Shown here one piece after another: positions 32,948-40,178 of a stretch of DNA of 64,000 nucleotides. The stretch comes from Actinomadura citrea (GTDB taxonomy: Bacteria; Actinomycetota; Actinomycetes; Streptosporangiales; Streptosporangiaceae): assembly GCF_013409045.1 (NCBI RefSeq), contig NZ_JACCBT010000001.1, forward strand, positions 2,046,001 through 2,110,000, written 5' to 3'. Below the pieces are notes generated by a model. It did no database searches, had not been told where the DNA came from, and saw only the letters and a list, made by a program, of their open reading frames with translations. The translations under genes were made by a program, and so were the position numbers. Numbering within the stretch: position 1 is the first letter of the stretch; each line of letters opens with the position of its first letter.

Positions 32948-34129
32948 TCAGTAGGACGGGAGGCTGGGGTCGATCTGGTTGACCCAGGCCAGGACGCCGC
33001 CGCCGACGTGGACGGCGTCGCCGAAGCCGGCGTTCTTCACGACGGCGAGGGCCTCGGCGGAGCGGACGCCCGACTTGCAGTGCAGGACGATCTTCTTGTC
33101 CTGCGGCAGGCGCTCCAGGGCGGAGCCGTTCAGGAACTCGCCCTTGGGGATGAGCGTGGCGCCCGGGATCGCGACGATCTCGTACTCGTTGGGCTCGCGG
33201 ACGTCCACGAGGAAGATGTCGTCGTCCCGGTCCTGCATGGCCTTCAGGTCGTGCACGGAGATCGTGGAGTCCCGGACGGCCTCGGCGGCCTCGTCGGAGA
33301 CCGCGCCGCAGAACGCCTCGTAGTCCTCCAGCAGCTCGGTCTGCGTCGGGTTCTTGCCGCACAGCGGGCACTCGGGGTCCTTGCGGACCTTGACCGAGCG
33401 GTAGGACATCTCCAGGGCGTCGTAGACCATCAGCCGGCCGACGAGCGGCTCGCCGATGCCGGTCAGCAGCTTGATGGCCTCGTTCACCTGGATGGAGCCG
33501 ATGGACGCGCACAACACGCCGAGCACCCCGCCCTCGGCGCAGGACGGCACCATGCCGGGCGGCGGCGGCTCGGGGTAGAGGCAGCGGTAGCAGGGGCCGT
33601 GCTCGGCCCAGAACACCGACGCCTGGCCGTCGAACCGGTAGATCGAGCCCCACACGTACGGCTTGCCGAGCAGGACGGCGGCGTCGTTCACCATGTAGCG
33701 GGTGGCGAAGTTGTCGGTGCCGTCCACGATCAGGTCGTAGCCGGAGAAGATGTCCATGATGTTGTCGCGGTCGAGCGCGGTGTCGTGCACCAGCACGTCG
33801 ATCAGCGGGTTGATGTCACGGACGGTCTCGGCGGCGGACTCGACCTTCGGCCTGCCGAGCGAGGACTGCCGGTGGATGATCTGCCGCTGCAGGTTGGACT
33901 CGTCCACGACGTCGAAGTCGATGACGCCGAGGGTGCCCACGCCGGCGGCGGCCAGGTAGAGCAGGGCGGGGGAGCCGAGGCCGCCCGCGCCGACGACCAG
34001 GACCTTGGCGTTCTTGAGGCGCTTCTGCCCGGCCATGCCCACATCGGGAATGATCAGGTGCCGCGAGTAGCGGTTGACCTCGTCGCGGGTGAGCTCCGGG
34101 GCGGGCTCGACCAGAGGTGGCAACGACAC
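32948..34129 (-). CDS. moeZ: MoeZ/MoeB-type adenylyltransferase/sulfurtransferase (ThiF + rhodanese)
   Basis: A 393-residue protein with an E1-like ThiF domain (YSRHLIIPDVGMAGQKRL; VLVVGAGGLGSPALLYLAAAGVG; DEVDxSNLxRQ-type VVDESNLQRQ; VDGTDNFATRYMVND), zinc cysteines CYRCLYPE and CPLCGKN, and a C-terminal rhodanese domain with active loop LHCKSGVRSAE (catalytic Cys). It adenylates and thiolates the C-terminal GG of ThiS/MoaD-type carriers for molybdopterin, thiamin, cysteine or thio-natural-product synthesis. AGGAG eight bases before GTG 34129 gives VSLPPLVEPAPEL, the start I recall in Streptomyces homologues. Confidence 0.93.
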   Translation of the reverse strand: MSLPPLVEPAPELTRDEVNRYSRHLIIPDVGMAGQKRLKNAKVLVVGAGGLGSPALLYLAAAGVGTLGVIDFDVVDESNLQRQIIHRQSSLGRPKVESAAETVRDINPLIDVLVHDTALDRDNIMDIFSGYDLIVDGTDNFATRYMVNDAAVLLGKPYVWGSIYRFDGQASVFWAEHGPCYRCLYPEPPPPGMVPSCAEGGVLGVLCASIGSIQVNEAIKLLTGIGEPLVGRLMVYDALEMSYRSVKVRKDPECPLCGKNPTQTELLEDYEAFCGAVSDEAAEAVRDSTISVHDLKAMQDRDDDIFLVDVREPNEYEIVAIPGATLIPKGEFLNGSALERLPQDKKIVLHCKSGVRSAEALAVVKNAGFGDAVHVGGGVLAWVNQIDPSLPSY

Positions 34130-34347
34130 GGTGAATGCTCCTGTGCTGGCGCTCGACGTTCGAGGACGGCGGGACGTCATCGTCCTCCCACGGCACAACC
34201 TTGCCATGTGCTGCGGCATTCCCGGCAGCCGCCTGCCGGACGGTTGCCCGTGTCTCCCTGGTACCGGAATGGATCGCCATAAAAGGGGCACCGTACGGGC
34301 GCGGGACCGGCGACCGGGCCGGCCGCGGGCGAGGAGAGGTGACGGGC

Positions 34348-34539
34348 ATGGGGTTCATGAAGAAGCTCAGGGGCGAACGGGCCGGCCGCCGGACGGCGGG
34401 GAGGCGGCGCAAGCCGAGCCCGCGCGAGCAGCGGGCGGCGATGCGCACGGAGCAGGCCGAGGCCAAGCTCCTGGAGACCGAGGCCCTCATCCACGAGGAG
34501 GCGGAGCGGCTCCGGCGCGACACCCGGACGTCCGCATAA
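34348..34539 (+). CDS. small basic hypothetical protein
   Basis: A 63-residue, highly basic, helical protein: MGFMKKLRGERAGRRTAGRRRKPSPREQRAAMRTEQAEAKLLETEALIHEEAERL. No known domain is recognised. GAGGAGAGG (34331-34339) ends eight bases before ATG 34348, supporting translation. The next gene also encodes 63 residues with the same MGFxxKL opening and lies 56 bases downstream. Confidence 0.62.
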   Translation: MGFMKKLRGERAGRRTAGRRRKPSPREQRAAMRTEQAEAKLLETEALIHEEAERLRRDTRTSA

Positions 34540-34595
34540 TCCGGGCCATCGGGGGCATAGGCGGTGTTACCACACTCCGTACAGGAGGAGGAACC

Positions 34596-34787
34596 ATGGG
34601 TTTCCTCGACAAGCTGAAGAACAAGGCGCAGCAGGCCAAGGGCAGGGGCAAGGAGGAGACCGGACGGCAGTCCGGCGACCCGTACCTGGAGGCCGAGGGC
34701 AAGAGCGACCGCGCTGCCGGCGGCGCCAAGCAGGTGGGCGAGAAGGCCAAGGACGCCGCCAAGGAGGCGAAGCGGTCCGTGGAGTGA
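34596..34787 (+). CDS. CsbD-like stress protein
   Basis: A 63-residue, charged, helical protein: MGFLDKLKNKAQQAKGRGKEETGRQSGDPYLEAEGKSDRAAGGAKQVGEKAKDAAKEAKRSVE. The KGxxKEExG...Ex(E)GKxDRxxGxxKQxGEK pattern is that of CsbD, a general-stress family of unknown mechanism. The strong AGGAGGAGG is five bases before ATG 34596. A hairpin follows the stop. Confidence 0.85.
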   Translation: MGFLDKLKNKAQQAKGRGKEETGRQSGDPYLEAEGKSDRAAGGAKQVGEKAKDAAKEAKRSVE

Positions 34788-34828
34788 GCCGCGGACCGCG
34801 GCCTCCGGCCGCGGCGCCGTGCGGACCG

Positions 34829-34850
34829 GGGCCCCTCTGAGGAGGGGCCT
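34829..34850 (+). terminator. hairpin terminator after the CsbD-like gene
   Basis: GGCCCCT (34830-34836) pairs with AGGGGCC (34843-34849) across a CTGAGG loop. The 3' side runs into a pyrimidine stretch ending in TTTC. Confidence 0.65.
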
Positions 34851-34920
34851 CCTCCGTTTCTCCGCAGGGGAAGAACGGCGGCCTTCGCGGGATGACAGGC
34901 GGAATGTCGTGAAGCGCCGT

Positions 34921-34937
34921 TAATCTTGACTGTTGTG
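34921..34937 (+). promoter_or_regulatory. leaderless promoter of the four-Cys membrane protein
   Basis: TAATCT (34921-34926) has -10 consensus character and lies eight bases before the GTG at 34935, with no ribosome-binding site between. Transcription is expected to start at or next to the GTG. Confidence 0.45.
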
Positions 34938-35852
34938 GCATTCCTGCCCCCCTCCCAGCAGCCGCCCCCACCGCGGTCCCCGCACCAGCCCGGCCCGCCC
35001 GGCGGCTTCCGCCCGCCCGGCCCGCCGGGCCCGCCCGCGCACCCCCACGCCGGGCCCGCGCGCCCGTACGGCGTGCCGCCGCGACCGGTGGGCGCCGGCG
35101 GTCCGCCGACGGTGCTGGGGCTCACCGGCCGCCAGTGGATGATCACGGCGCTGGTCGTCGGCTGCTGCTACCTCGTCGCCACGGGGGTCTCGTTCTTCGG
35201 CACGTGGACGACCCTCAGGCGCGCGCCGACCAACGCCGAGCTCCAGATCGCCGCCGAGAAGGAGGTCGCGCGCCGCTGGGAGGCGTGGCCCGCGCGGCGG
35301 GTCTTCCCCGACCGGCTCGGCTACCGGCCGACGGGGAACCACACCGAGTACGCGTCCCGGACGGGGATCGTCCCGGACGCCGGCTGCGTCCAGGGCGTGG
35401 ACGAGGAGATCGCGACCACGATCGCCCGGCACGGCTGCCTGGCCGTCCTGCGCGCGACCTATGTCGACCAGTTGCAGGGCGTCGTCGTCACCGTCGGCGT
35501 GGTGGCGTTCCCCGATCCGTCGAAGGCCGACCGGGCCTACAGGGAGCTGCCCGGTTCGCAGGGCCCGGACGGCACGGGATCCGTCCGGCCCGCGCTGCAC
35601 GCCGCCGCGTTCCCGGGCACGGCGTCCGCCCGCTTCACCGACGCGGCCAGGCAGGACCGGACGATCGACCGCGGCGGCCCGTACGTCGTGCTGACGACCT
35701 CCGGTCAGGCCGACGGCCGCCCCGCCTCCGCGATCAAGAAGGGGCGTCCGGGCGAGCCGTTCGCGGTGTCCCCGCAGATCGCCCACACGATCGCGCGGAC
35801 GCTGTCGGTCAAGCCGCTGCCCGACTGCGACCTGCCCGAGTGGCAATGCTGA
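34935..35852 (+). CDS. membrane-anchored four-cysteine protein, copy 1 (partner of subtilase)
   Basis: A 305-residue protein without a recognised family. The first 65 residues are Pro/Gly-rich and cytosolic. One helix (WMITALVVGCCYLVATGVSFFGTW, about 68-91) is followed by an outside domain. That domain matches the gene starting at 37108 along its length: WPARRVFPDRLGYR, RTGIVPDAGC, GCLAVLRATYVDQLQGVVVTVGVVAFPD, RGGPYVVLTTSGQADGRPAS, and a CDLPEWQC end. Four cysteines are conserved between the copies and could form two disulfides. The subtilase gene starts 10 bases downstream. GTG 34935 is preferred over TTG 34926 because of the adjacent -10-like box. Confidence 0.75.
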   Translation: MAFLPPSQQPPPPRSPHQPGPPGGFRPPGPPGPPAHPHAGPARPYGVPPRPVGAGGPPTVLGLTGRQWMITALVVGCCYLVATGVSFFGTWTTLRRAPTNAELQIAAEKEVARRWEAWPARRVFPDRLGYRPTGNHTEYASRTGIVPDAGCVQGVDEEIATTIARHGCLAVLRATYVDQLQGVVVTVGVVAFPDPSKADRAYRELPGSQGPDGTGSVRPALHAAAFPGTASARFTDAARQDRTIDRGGPYVVLTTSGQADGRPASAIKKGRPGEPFAVSPQIAHTIARTLSVKPLPDCDLPEWQC

Positions 35853-35862
35853 GGGGGCGCGG

Positions 35863-37083
35863 GTGAAGCGTCGCGGTCTGCCGGCGGCCGTGGGAGCGGC
35901 GGTGCTGGCCGGGAGCTGGCTGATGCCGGTCCACGCGCACGCGGACGTGGTGCGGGACGGGCAGCGTCCCATCCTCTCCCTGCTCGGCATGGAGGCCGCC
36001 TGGAAGGTGACCAGGGGCGCCGGCGTGACGGTCGGGGTCGTCGACTCGGGCGTCGACCCGACCCAGCCGGACCTGCGCGGCAAGGTCACCGTCGGCCCCA
36101 ACATGCTCGCCAGGATCGACGCCGGGACGACGCCGGCGCGGCTGCACGGCACCGGGATGTCGACGCTGATCGCCGGGCAGGGGCACGGCCCGGGCGGCGG
36201 CTCGGGGGTCATCGGCATGGCCCCGCAGGCGCGCATCCTCGCCGTCCGGACCATCGGCGAGCCGGAGGACGCCAGCTACCGGCGCTTCCGGGCGGCGGGC
36301 AGCGCGGACGACGCGGTGGCGCGCGGCATCCGCTACGCAGCCGACCACGGCGCCGACGTCATCAACCTGTCGCTCGGCAGCCGGGACGAGAATCCCGCCG
36401 AGCGCGAGGCCGTCGGCTACGCCCTCGGCAAGGGCGTCGTGGTGGTCTCGGCCGTCGGCAACGACGGCGACGAAGAACGGCTGCTGGACGGCGACGGGTT
36501 CGCGCCGTACTCCTACCCGGCGTCGTTCCCCGGCGTGATCGCGGTCGCGGCGACCCTGCCCGGCCACGCCCGCGCGCCGTTCTCCAACCGCAACTACTCG
36601 GTGCTGCTGTCGGCGCCGGGCGCGGGCCTGCCCATCGGGGTGCCGGGCGGCCGGTACCTCAGGAGCGACGGCACCAGCGACGCCAGCGCGCTCGTCGCCG
36701 GGATCGCGGCGCTGATCCGCGCGAAGCATCCCCGGATGGCGCCGGCGCTGGTCGCGCAGGCGCTGATCCAGAGCACCCGGCATGCCCCGTCCGCCGGGTA
36801 CGACCCGGAGGTCGGGTTCGGGGAGGTGCACGCGGCCCGCGCCCTGTCGGCGGCGGACTCGCTGGCCTCGACGTCGCCCGGCCCGGCGCAGGCCAAGCCC
36901 GCCGGGCAGCGGTTCGGGAAGGAGGACCCCGGCCCGGTGGAGGTCATCGAGCGGCCCTTCTGGGTCCGCCCGCTGATCATCGTGATCGTGCTCCTCGGGC
37001 TCGGCGGGACGGCCGGGGCGCTCGCGCTCGCGGTCGCCTTCCGGCGGCGCCACCCCGGGCGGCCTCCCGTCGCCCCGTCCTGA
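35863..37083 (+). CDS. mycosin-like membrane-anchored S8 serine protease, copy 1
   Basis: A 406-residue subtilase with a signal peptide (MKRRGLPAAVGAAVLAGSWLMPVHAHA) and catalytic residues D61 (VVDSGVD), H95 (LHGTGMST), oxyanion N200 (AVGNDGD) and S272 (DGTSDASAL). A Pro-rich linker (about 340-365) leads to a C-terminal helix (LIIVIVLLGLGGTAGALALAVAF) with a basic tail inside. This is the layout of mycosins, the proteases of type VII secretion, but no secretion component is in the window. The helix after GTS is SDASALVAG instead of the usual MASPHVAG. It probably acts on the neighbouring four-Cys protein or other envelope proteins. Confidence 0.9.
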   Translation: MKRRGLPAAVGAAVLAGSWLMPVHAHADVVRDGQRPILSLLGMEAAWKVTRGAGVTVGVVDSGVDPTQPDLRGKVTVGPNMLARIDAGTTPARLHGTGMSTLIAGQGHGPGGGSGVIGMAPQARILAVRTIGEPEDASYRRFRAAGSADDAVARGIRYAADHGADVINLSLGSRDENPAEREAVGYALGKGVVVVSAVGNDGDEERLLDGDGFAPYSYPASFPGVIAVAATLPGHARAPFSNRNYSVLLSAPGAGLPIGVPGGRYLRSDGTSDASALVAGIAALIRAKHPRMAPALVAQALIQSTRHAPSAGYDPEVGFGEVHAARALSAADSLASTSPGPAQAKPAGQRFGKEDPGPVEVIERPFWVRPLIIVIVLLGLGGTAGALALAVAFRRRHPGRPPVAPS

Positions 37084-37095
37084 GCCGCCTTGGGC

Positions 37096-37110
37096 TACGC
37101 TCCGCTGGTG
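37096..37110 (+). promoter_or_regulatory. leaderless promoter of copy 2
   Basis: TACGCT (37096-37101) lies six bases before the GTG at 37108 with no ribosome-binding site, the same arrangement as before copy 1. The second module may therefore have its own promoter despite being 25 bases from the first subtilase stop. Confidence 0.42.
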
Positions 37111-37860
37111 TCGCGCGCCGAGATCTCCGCTCCGGACGGCGAGCCGGAACCGGGCGCCGGGCGGCGGGTCTCCCGCAGGACGGCCGCGCTGGTGGCCGCG
37201 CCGGCGTGCGCGACCGTCCTCGTCGTCGCCGGGGTGCGGCTGACCGCCGAGCTGACCCGCGCCCCCACTCCGGCCGAGCGCGCGGGGGCCGCGGCGGCGG
37301 AGCTGTCCGGCCGCTACCGGACCTGGACCGCCGGACGGATCTTCCCCGCGGGCCTGTCCTACCGGCTCGGCCAGGCGTCCGCCGAGACGGCCCGCCGGGC
37401 GGGGATCGGCCCCGACACCCGCTGCGAGACGGCCGTGGACGACATGTTCGCCCGGACCCTGACGGTCCGCGGCTGCCGCGCCGCGCTGCGCGCCACCTAC
37501 CTGGACCAGGCGCAGGGCCTCGCGGTCACGGTCGGCGTGGTCGTGTTCCCGGACGAGCGGACCGCGCGCGAGGCCGTCGCCTGGTTCCCGTCCCGCGCGC
37601 CGCGTCCGGGACTGCGCGCGCTGCCGCTCGCGGGTTCGGTGGCCGCCCGGTTCGGGGACGTCGCGCGGCAGGCGTCCACCGCCGCGCAGCGCGGCCCGTA
37701 CGTGGTCGCGGCGACGGCCGGCTACGCCGACGGGCGTCCCGCGATGCGCGGGTCCCTGGCCGATGCGGCCGAGCTGGCACCGCAGCTCGTCCAGGGCGTC
37801 CTGCGTCCGCTGACCGCCCCGGCGGCGGTCCGCTGCGGCACCCGGGAGTGGCGGTGCTGA
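37108..37860 (+). CDS. membrane-anchored four-cysteine protein, copy 2
   Basis: A 250-residue paralogue of the protein at 34935 with a shorter N-terminal tail. One helix (about 25-43) is followed by the outside domain: WTAGRIFPAGLSYR, RAGIGPDTRC, GCRAALRATYLDQAQGLAVTVGVVVFPD, RGPYVVAATAGYADGRPAM, and a CGTREWRC end. All four cysteines and the ADGRPA motif are kept, while the rest has diverged, which suggests an old duplication under constraint. Its stop overlaps the next subtilase start (GTGCTGA), so the pair is translationally coupled. Function unknown. Confidence 0.75.
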   Translation: MSRAEISAPDGEPEPGAGRRVSRRTAALVAAPACATVLVVAGVRLTAELTRAPTPAERAGAAAAELSGRYRTWTAGRIFPAGLSYRLGQASAETARRAGIGPDTRCETAVDDMFARTLTVRGCRAALRATYLDQAQGLAVTVGVVVFPDERTAREAVAWFPSRAPRPGLRALPLAGSVAARFGDVARQASTAAQRGPYVVAATAGYADGRPAMRGSLADAAELAPQLVQGVLRPLTAPAAVRCGTREWRC

Positions 37861-39119
37861 GGCGCGCCGCCGCCGGAGCGGCCGCGCTGGCGCTGGCCGC
37901 GGCCCCCGCCGCGCCGGCGGCCCGCGCCGCCGGACCCCGAAGCGCCGCCCTCGCCTCCGACCCGGTGCGGGACGCGGTCACGCCCGTCCTGGAGTCGCTG
38001 AACGTGCCGCGCGCCTGGCGGACGTCCAGGGGCGGCGGCGCGACCGTCGCCGTCCTCGACTCGGGCGTGGACGCCGGCCATGCCGACCTCGCCGGCTCCG
38101 TCACCGCCGGGCCCGACTACACGCGCGGCGCGAACCCGCCCGGCGTCGCGCCGAAGCGGCTGCACGGCACCAACATGGCGTCGATCATCGCCGGGCACGG
38201 GCACGGCCCCGGCGGCGCCGAGGGCGTCGTCGGCGTCGCGCCTGAGGCGCGCCTGCTGTCCCTGCGGGTGATCCTGGAACGCGACGAGCCGGGCTTCGCG
38301 GAGTTCACCGGCGGCGGGCGCTACACCGGGACGATCGCCCAGGGCATCCGGTACGCCGTCGACCACGGCGCCGACGTGGTCAACCTGTCCCTCGGCCGCT
38401 CCTACCCCACGCCGCGCGAGCGCGACGCCGTCGCCTACGCGATCAGCCGGAACGTGGTCGTGGTCGCGGCCGCGGGCAACAGCGGAGCCGAGGACGATCC
38501 GCGCGGAGTGGGAGGCCGGTCCGCCCCGGCGCGCGGCGCCCGCCGGCCCGACGGCGGCGAGTCCACCGGGTACTTCTATCCGGCGTCGTTCCCCGGCGTG
38601 GTCTCCGTGGCCGCCGTGGACGCGCGGGGCCGGCACGCCGGGTTCTCCAACCGCAACTCCGGCGTCGTCGTGTCCGCGCCCGGCGTGCAGATCGTCGGCG
38701 CGGGCCCGGACGGGCGGTACTGGGTCGGGGACGGCACGAGCCCGGCGACCGCGTTCGTCTCCGGCGTCGCCGCGCTCATCCGGTCGCGCCACCGCGGCCT
38801 CGCCCCCGCGCTGGTCACGCAGGCGCTCGTGGCGAGCACCGGGAACCGTCCGGGGCGCGGCTACGACCGGGGCGTCGGGTTCGGGCGGGTCGACGCCGCC
38901 GCCGCGCTCGCCGCGTCCGACATCCTGGCGGCGGCGCGGACGGGCGGCGCGGGCCTGCCGGCGGGGAAGCGGTTCGCGACCGGTCCGGTCCGTCCCGTCC
39001 AGGTCGTGCACCGCTCGGGCGGGCTCGTCCTCACCTCTTCGCTGATCTGCGCGCTGTCCCTGCTCGGCCTGGCGGGTGCCGCCGTCCTGCTGCGCGGCGA
39101 GCGCGATCCGGGAGAATGA
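37854..39119 (+). CDS. mycosin-like membrane-anchored S8 serine protease, copy 2
   Basis: A 421-residue subtilase with an Ala-rich signal peptide, D69 (VLDSGVD), H104 (LHGTNMAS), AAAGNSG for the oxyanion, and S296 (GDGTSPATA). A C-terminal helix (LTSSLICALSLLGLAGAAVLL) follows. It carries an extra Arg/Gly-rich surface loop after the oxyanion motif (DDPRGVGGRSAPARGARRPDGG), absent in copy 1 and resembling the loops of mycosins. GTG 37854, with GGGAG six bases upstream, is preferred over GTG 37848. It forms the second protease-partner module. Confidence 0.9.
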   Translation: MLRRAAAGAAALALAAAPAAPAARAAGPRSAALASDPVRDAVTPVLESLNVPRAWRTSRGGGATVAVLDSGVDAGHADLAGSVTAGPDYTRGANPPGVAPKRLHGTNMASIIAGHGHGPGGAEGVVGVAPEARLLSLRVILERDEPGFAEFTGGGRYTGTIAQGIRYAVDHGADVVNLSLGRSYPTPRERDAVAYAISRNVVVVAAAGNSGAEDDPRGVGGRSAPARGARRPDGGESTGYFYPASFPGVVSVAAVDARGRHAGFSNRNSGVVVSAPGVQIVGAGPDGRYWVGDGTSPATAFVSGVAALIRSRHRGLAPALVTQALVASTGNRPGRGYDRGVGFGRVDAAAALAASDILAAARTGGAGLPAGKRFATGPVRPVQVVHRSGGLVLTSSLICALSLLGLAGAAVLLRGERDPGE

Positions 39120-39123
39120 GCGG

Positions 39124-39432
39124 ATGTGGTCCGAACCTGACGAGTACTCCGAGGCGGTGCTGGACGCGGTGGAGCGCATCCCGCCGGGCCGCGTCCTGTC
39201 CTACGGCGACGTCGCCGAGATGGTCGGGCGGGGCGGGCCGCGGCAGGTCGGGCGCGTGATGTCGCTGTACGGGGGCGCCGTCCCGTGGTGGCGGGTGCTC
39301 CGCGCGGACGGGAACCCGCCGAGCGGCCTCGAGATCGAGGCCCACGAGAACTACCGCGCCGAGGGGACGCCCCTGCGCCCGGACGGGCGCCGCGTCGACA
39401 TGGCCCGCGCCCGCTGGGCCGGCCCCGCCTAG
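39124..39432 (+). CDS. alkyltransferase-like protein (ATL, MGMT family)
   Basis: A 102-residue protein: VLDAVERIPPGRVLSYGDVAEMVGRGGPRQVGRVMSLYGGAVPWWRVLRADG. It has the helix-turn-helix and arginine finger of O6-alkylguanine-DNA alkyltransferases, but the PCHRV active site is PWWRV, with Trp for the acceptor Cys. ATL proteins bind O6-alkylguanine without repairing it and flag it to nucleotide excision repair. The Rv3204 orthologue is, from memory, in the same neighbourhood. The 3' end overlaps the YoaK-type gene by four bases. Confidence 0.9.
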   Translation: MWSEPDEYSEAVLDAVERIPPGRVLSYGDVAEMVGRGGPRQVGRVMSLYGGAVPWWRVLRADGNPPSGLEIEAHENYRAEGTPLRPDGRRVDMARARWAGPA

Positions 39433-40169
39433 GACGTCCGGGAGGGGTGGAGCCGGAACGCGCCGGCGATCACCACGGCCAGCACGACGGGACTGACGGC
39501 CGCGGCCGCGACGGGAGCGTGCGTCATCAGCGCGCCCGCCACCGCCGCCCCGGCGGCGAGGCTGAGGATCACCGCGGTCCGCAGTCCGGCCGCCGCGCCC
39601 TGCCCGACCGCGAGGCCGCCCATCATCGAGGTCAGCGTCCCGGTGACGAACGTGGTGGTGATCCCGTCGGCGGCCATGCTGCGCGCCGCCGCCGTCTGCG
39701 CGCCCATCGCCGCCGACGACAGGGAGATGAGGGCGAGCAGCCCGGCGCCGTGCGGCTCGGCGCCCGCGGCGGCCCAGCCCGCGAGGAACGCGGTCTGCGC
39801 CACCAGGACGAACCCGAGGACGGCGGTGACGCGGGGCGGCCACAGCCGCCCGGCGCCGGAGCGTCCCGCGATGAGGAACCCGGCGAGCAGGCCGAGCGCG
39901 AACGCGAGCGTCGCGGCGCCGCAACGGGCCAGGTCGGCGCCGTTCCCCTCGCCGGCGGCGAGGCCGAACAGCACGATGTTGCCGGTCATGTTGGCGGTGA
40001 AGACCTTCTCCATGCCGAGGAACCCGACGACGTCGGTCGTCCCGGCGCCGAAGGTGAGCAGCACCAGCAGCGCGGCGCGCCACCGGAGGGCTGCGCGCGG
40101 CGGGCCCCCTGCCGCCGCGGCGGGCGCGGCGGCAGGGGCCGGATCGGACAGGTCGGAGGACGCGGTCAC
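39429..40169 (-). CDS. YoaK/DUF1275-family membrane protein
   Basis: A 246-residue membrane protein with about six helices. The DUF1275 signatures are present: LLTFGAGTTDVVGFLGMEKVFTANMTGNIVLFGLA and GITTTFVTGTLTSMMGGL. The transport role is presumed, the substrate unknown. It starts 9 bases after the permease stop and is probably cotranscribed with it. GGGAGCAGGG precedes GTG 40169. Confidence 0.87.
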   Translation of the reverse strand: MTASSDLSDPAPAAAPAAAAGGPPRAALRWRAALLVLLTFGAGTTDVVGFLGMEKVFTANMTGNIVLFGLAAGEGNGADLARCGAATLAFALGLLAGFLIAGRSGAGRLWPPRVTAVLGFVLVAQTAFLAGWAAAGAEPHGAGLLALISLSSAAMGAQTAAARSMAADGITTTFVTGTLTSMMGGLAVGQGAAAGLRTAVILSLAAGAAVAGALMTHAPVAAAAVSPVVLAVVIAGAFRLHPSRTS

Positions 40170-40178
40170 CCCTGCTCC

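Noticed and set aside
34935..39119. Type VII secretion locus
   Set aside because: The subtilases resemble mycosins, but no EccB, EccC, EccD, EccE or WXG100 gene is present in the window.
39124..39432. Active O6-methylguanine-DNA methyltransferase
   Set aside because: The acceptor cysteine of PCHR is tryptophan (PWWR), so it is an alkyltransferase-like binder.
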